Source of the DNA: Candidatus Berkelbacteria bacterium
GTDB taxonomy: Bacteria; Patescibacteriota; UBA1384; VFKW01
Direction: 5' to 3'
Length of the DNA: 5,627 bases
Assembly: GCA_009885355.1 (NCBI GenBank)
Contig: VFKW01000069.1
Span: 1-5,627, forward strand
Part shown: in pieces, positions 4,611 to 5,627 of the stretch
Numbering within the stretch: the first letter of the stretch is position 1
Layout of the letters: each line of letters opens with the position of its first letter
Program-made: the position numbers and the translations under genes
The notes under the pieces: generated by a model
Database searches by the model: none
What the model saw: only the letters and a program-made list of their open reading frames with translations
What the model was told of the DNA's origin: nothing

Positions 4611-5603
4611 ATGTATAGCCACATGAAATCACCAATCAAATTATTTGATTCATCCGAACCGGAGATTATGGAAAAGATGGTTAAAGTCGACCATCCTTTT
4701 CGGATTTTAAACGAGTCTCTTAAATTAGACAAACTGGCTCGCTCGTACCGACATATTTATTCAAATGTTGGAGCCAAAGGATTGCCGATTGAAAAAGCCT
4801 TCCGTACATTAATTATCCAATGGCTCGAAGATTATTCTGATCGAGAAATGGAACGGGCCCTGCAAGAAAATGCAGCTGTCAAATGGTTCTGCGGTTTTGA
4901 GCTCAGCGAACCAACACCAGATCATAGTTTCTTCGGTCAGTTTCGCAAGCGCCTCGGTACTCGAAACTTAGGCTACATATTCCAAAAGATAAATGACGAG
5001 CTCAGGGCAAAAAATCTCATTTCCGATACTTTTCATTTTATCGATGGTTCAGGTATTGTAACAAAAACAGCCTTATGGGAAGAACGGGATAAAGCCCTGG
5101 CTGCCGGCGAGGAAAAATTAAATAATCTCAATGTTAAAAAATATGCCGCTGATCCTCATGCGACTTATGGATGCAAAGGCAAAGATAAATTTTGGTTCGG
5201 ACACAAGCGTCATCAATGCGTCGACATGAAACAAGGGATGGTTACAAAAGTTGCCATTACTCCGGCAAATATTACTGAGGATAAAGCCTTTAAAAATGTT
5301 GCTCCAAGCCAAGGTGCCGTATATATGGACAAGCAATACGCTACCAAAGAAGTTGAAAAACAAGCTAAGATAAAAGGGTGTGTTGCCCGAGCTATTAAGA
5401 AGAATAACCAAAAAGATAAAAACCGAGATTTTGACAATTACATTTCCCGAATGCGAATGCCTTACGAGGGAACATTTTCAAAACTAAATAAACGAGCAAG
5501 ATACCGAGGAACAGCTAAAATGCAATTCCAGGGATTTGCTCAAGCTATGACCCATAACTTAAAAAGATTGATTGCTATTGAAATGAGCCTGGCGACAGGT
5601 TGA
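4611..5603 (+). CDS. IS5-family DDE transposase
   Basis: The 330-residue protein is a complete IS5-type transposase. Residues about 55-116 form the N-terminal IS5/DUF772 domain (GLPIEKAFRTLIIQWLEDYS, then PTPDHSFFGQFRKRL). The RNase H-like catalytic core follows, with Asp145 in FIDGSGIVTKT, Asp240 in VYMDKQYA and Glu286 in RMRMPYEGTFSKL. The spacing is plausible for this family, and the last motif matches the family's C-terminal signature around the catalytic Glu. A basic linker (AIKKNNQKDKNR) precedes that motif. The AAGGAGG site at 4599-4605 sets the start. No terminal inverted repeat pair can be matched: the right end probably lies beyond the window, so the element's limits are unknown. 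The frame is intact, so the gene may be active. It is unrelated to the ISL3-type element at 2248-3669. Confidence 0.93.
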   Translation: MYSHMKSPIKLFDSSEPEIMEKMVKVDHPFRILNESLKLDKLARSYRHIYSNVGAKGLPIEKAFRTLIIQWLEDYSDREMERALQENAAVKWFCGFELSEPTPDHSFFGQFRKRLGTRNLGYIFQKINDELRAKNLISDTFHFIDGSGIVTKTALWEERDKALAAGEEKLNNLNVKKYAADPHATYGCKGKDKFWFGHKRHQCVDMKQGMVTKVAITPANITEDKAFKNVAPSQGAVYMDKQYATKEVEKQAKIKGCVARAIKKNNQKDKNRDFDNYISRMRMPYEGTFSKLNKRARYRGTAKMQFQGFAQAMTHNLKRLIAIEMSLATG

Positions 5604-5627
5604 CATAGGAGTATTGCGTCCGTTTAT
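5600..5627 (+). promoter_or_regulatory. Possible outward promoter at the right edge (incomplete)
   Basis: A consensus TTGACA (5600-5605) overlaps the transposase stop codon. After 17 bp it is followed by TTTAT (5623-5627), where the window ends one base short of a -10 hexamer. If complete, it would fire rightward out of the insertion sequence into the neighbouring DNA. Confidence 0.4.

Noticed and set aside
4568..5627. Terminal inverted repeats of the IS5-type element
   Set aside because: I compared the region before 4611 with the reverse complement of 5603-5627 and found no convincing match. The right end is probably outside the window.

Overview
The window looks like a chromosomal segment of an AT-rich bacterium, probably a Patescibacteria/CPR lineage or something close to it. 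The main pointer is a short PaaX C-terminal/Cas2-fold protein with an N-terminal hydrophobic helix, a type I know mostly from CPR genomes. A short membrane-anchored surface protein and several mobile elements fit this. The taxonomic call is an inference. One of the insertion sequences is of the ISAon1 type, which I associate mainly with Bacteroidetes.

Layout. 1-238: a GC-rich structured leader or intergenic stretch with several hairpins, including two interleaved stems (a possible pseudoknot, or a terminator with a competing stem), then a -10-like box and a strong Shine-Dalgarno. 239-1531 (+): purA, adenylosuccinate synthetase, closed by an intrinsic terminator at 1555-1581. 1597-2245: a minus-strand PaaX/Cas2-like gene bracketed by two copies of the same perfect palindrome (34 bp on the left, 42 bp on the right). 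One palindrome carries the gene's stop codon and the other carries a plausible -35 box. 2248-3669: a complete ISAon1-like (ISL3 family) insertion sequence with 23-bp perfect terminal inverted repeats, two minus-strand ORFs in different frames, and an inverted repeat over the transposase start. 3672-4511 (+): a surface protein gene that has lost its start; the inserted element abuts its N-terminal membrane anchor. 4536-4567: a strong hairpin terminator. 4611-5603 (+): an intact IS5-family transposase, with a half-visible outward promoter at the right edge.

How the parts relate. Only purA is an ordinary housekeeping gene. Everything to its right is accessory: two different transposases, a surface protein truncated at the insertion point, and the palindrome-bracketed PaaX/Cas2-like cassette. 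That cassette is the most unusual item. The repeated palindromes could be an autoregulatory operator, the ends of a small mobile unit, or recombination sites acted on by the Cas2-fold protein. The sequence alone does not decide between these.
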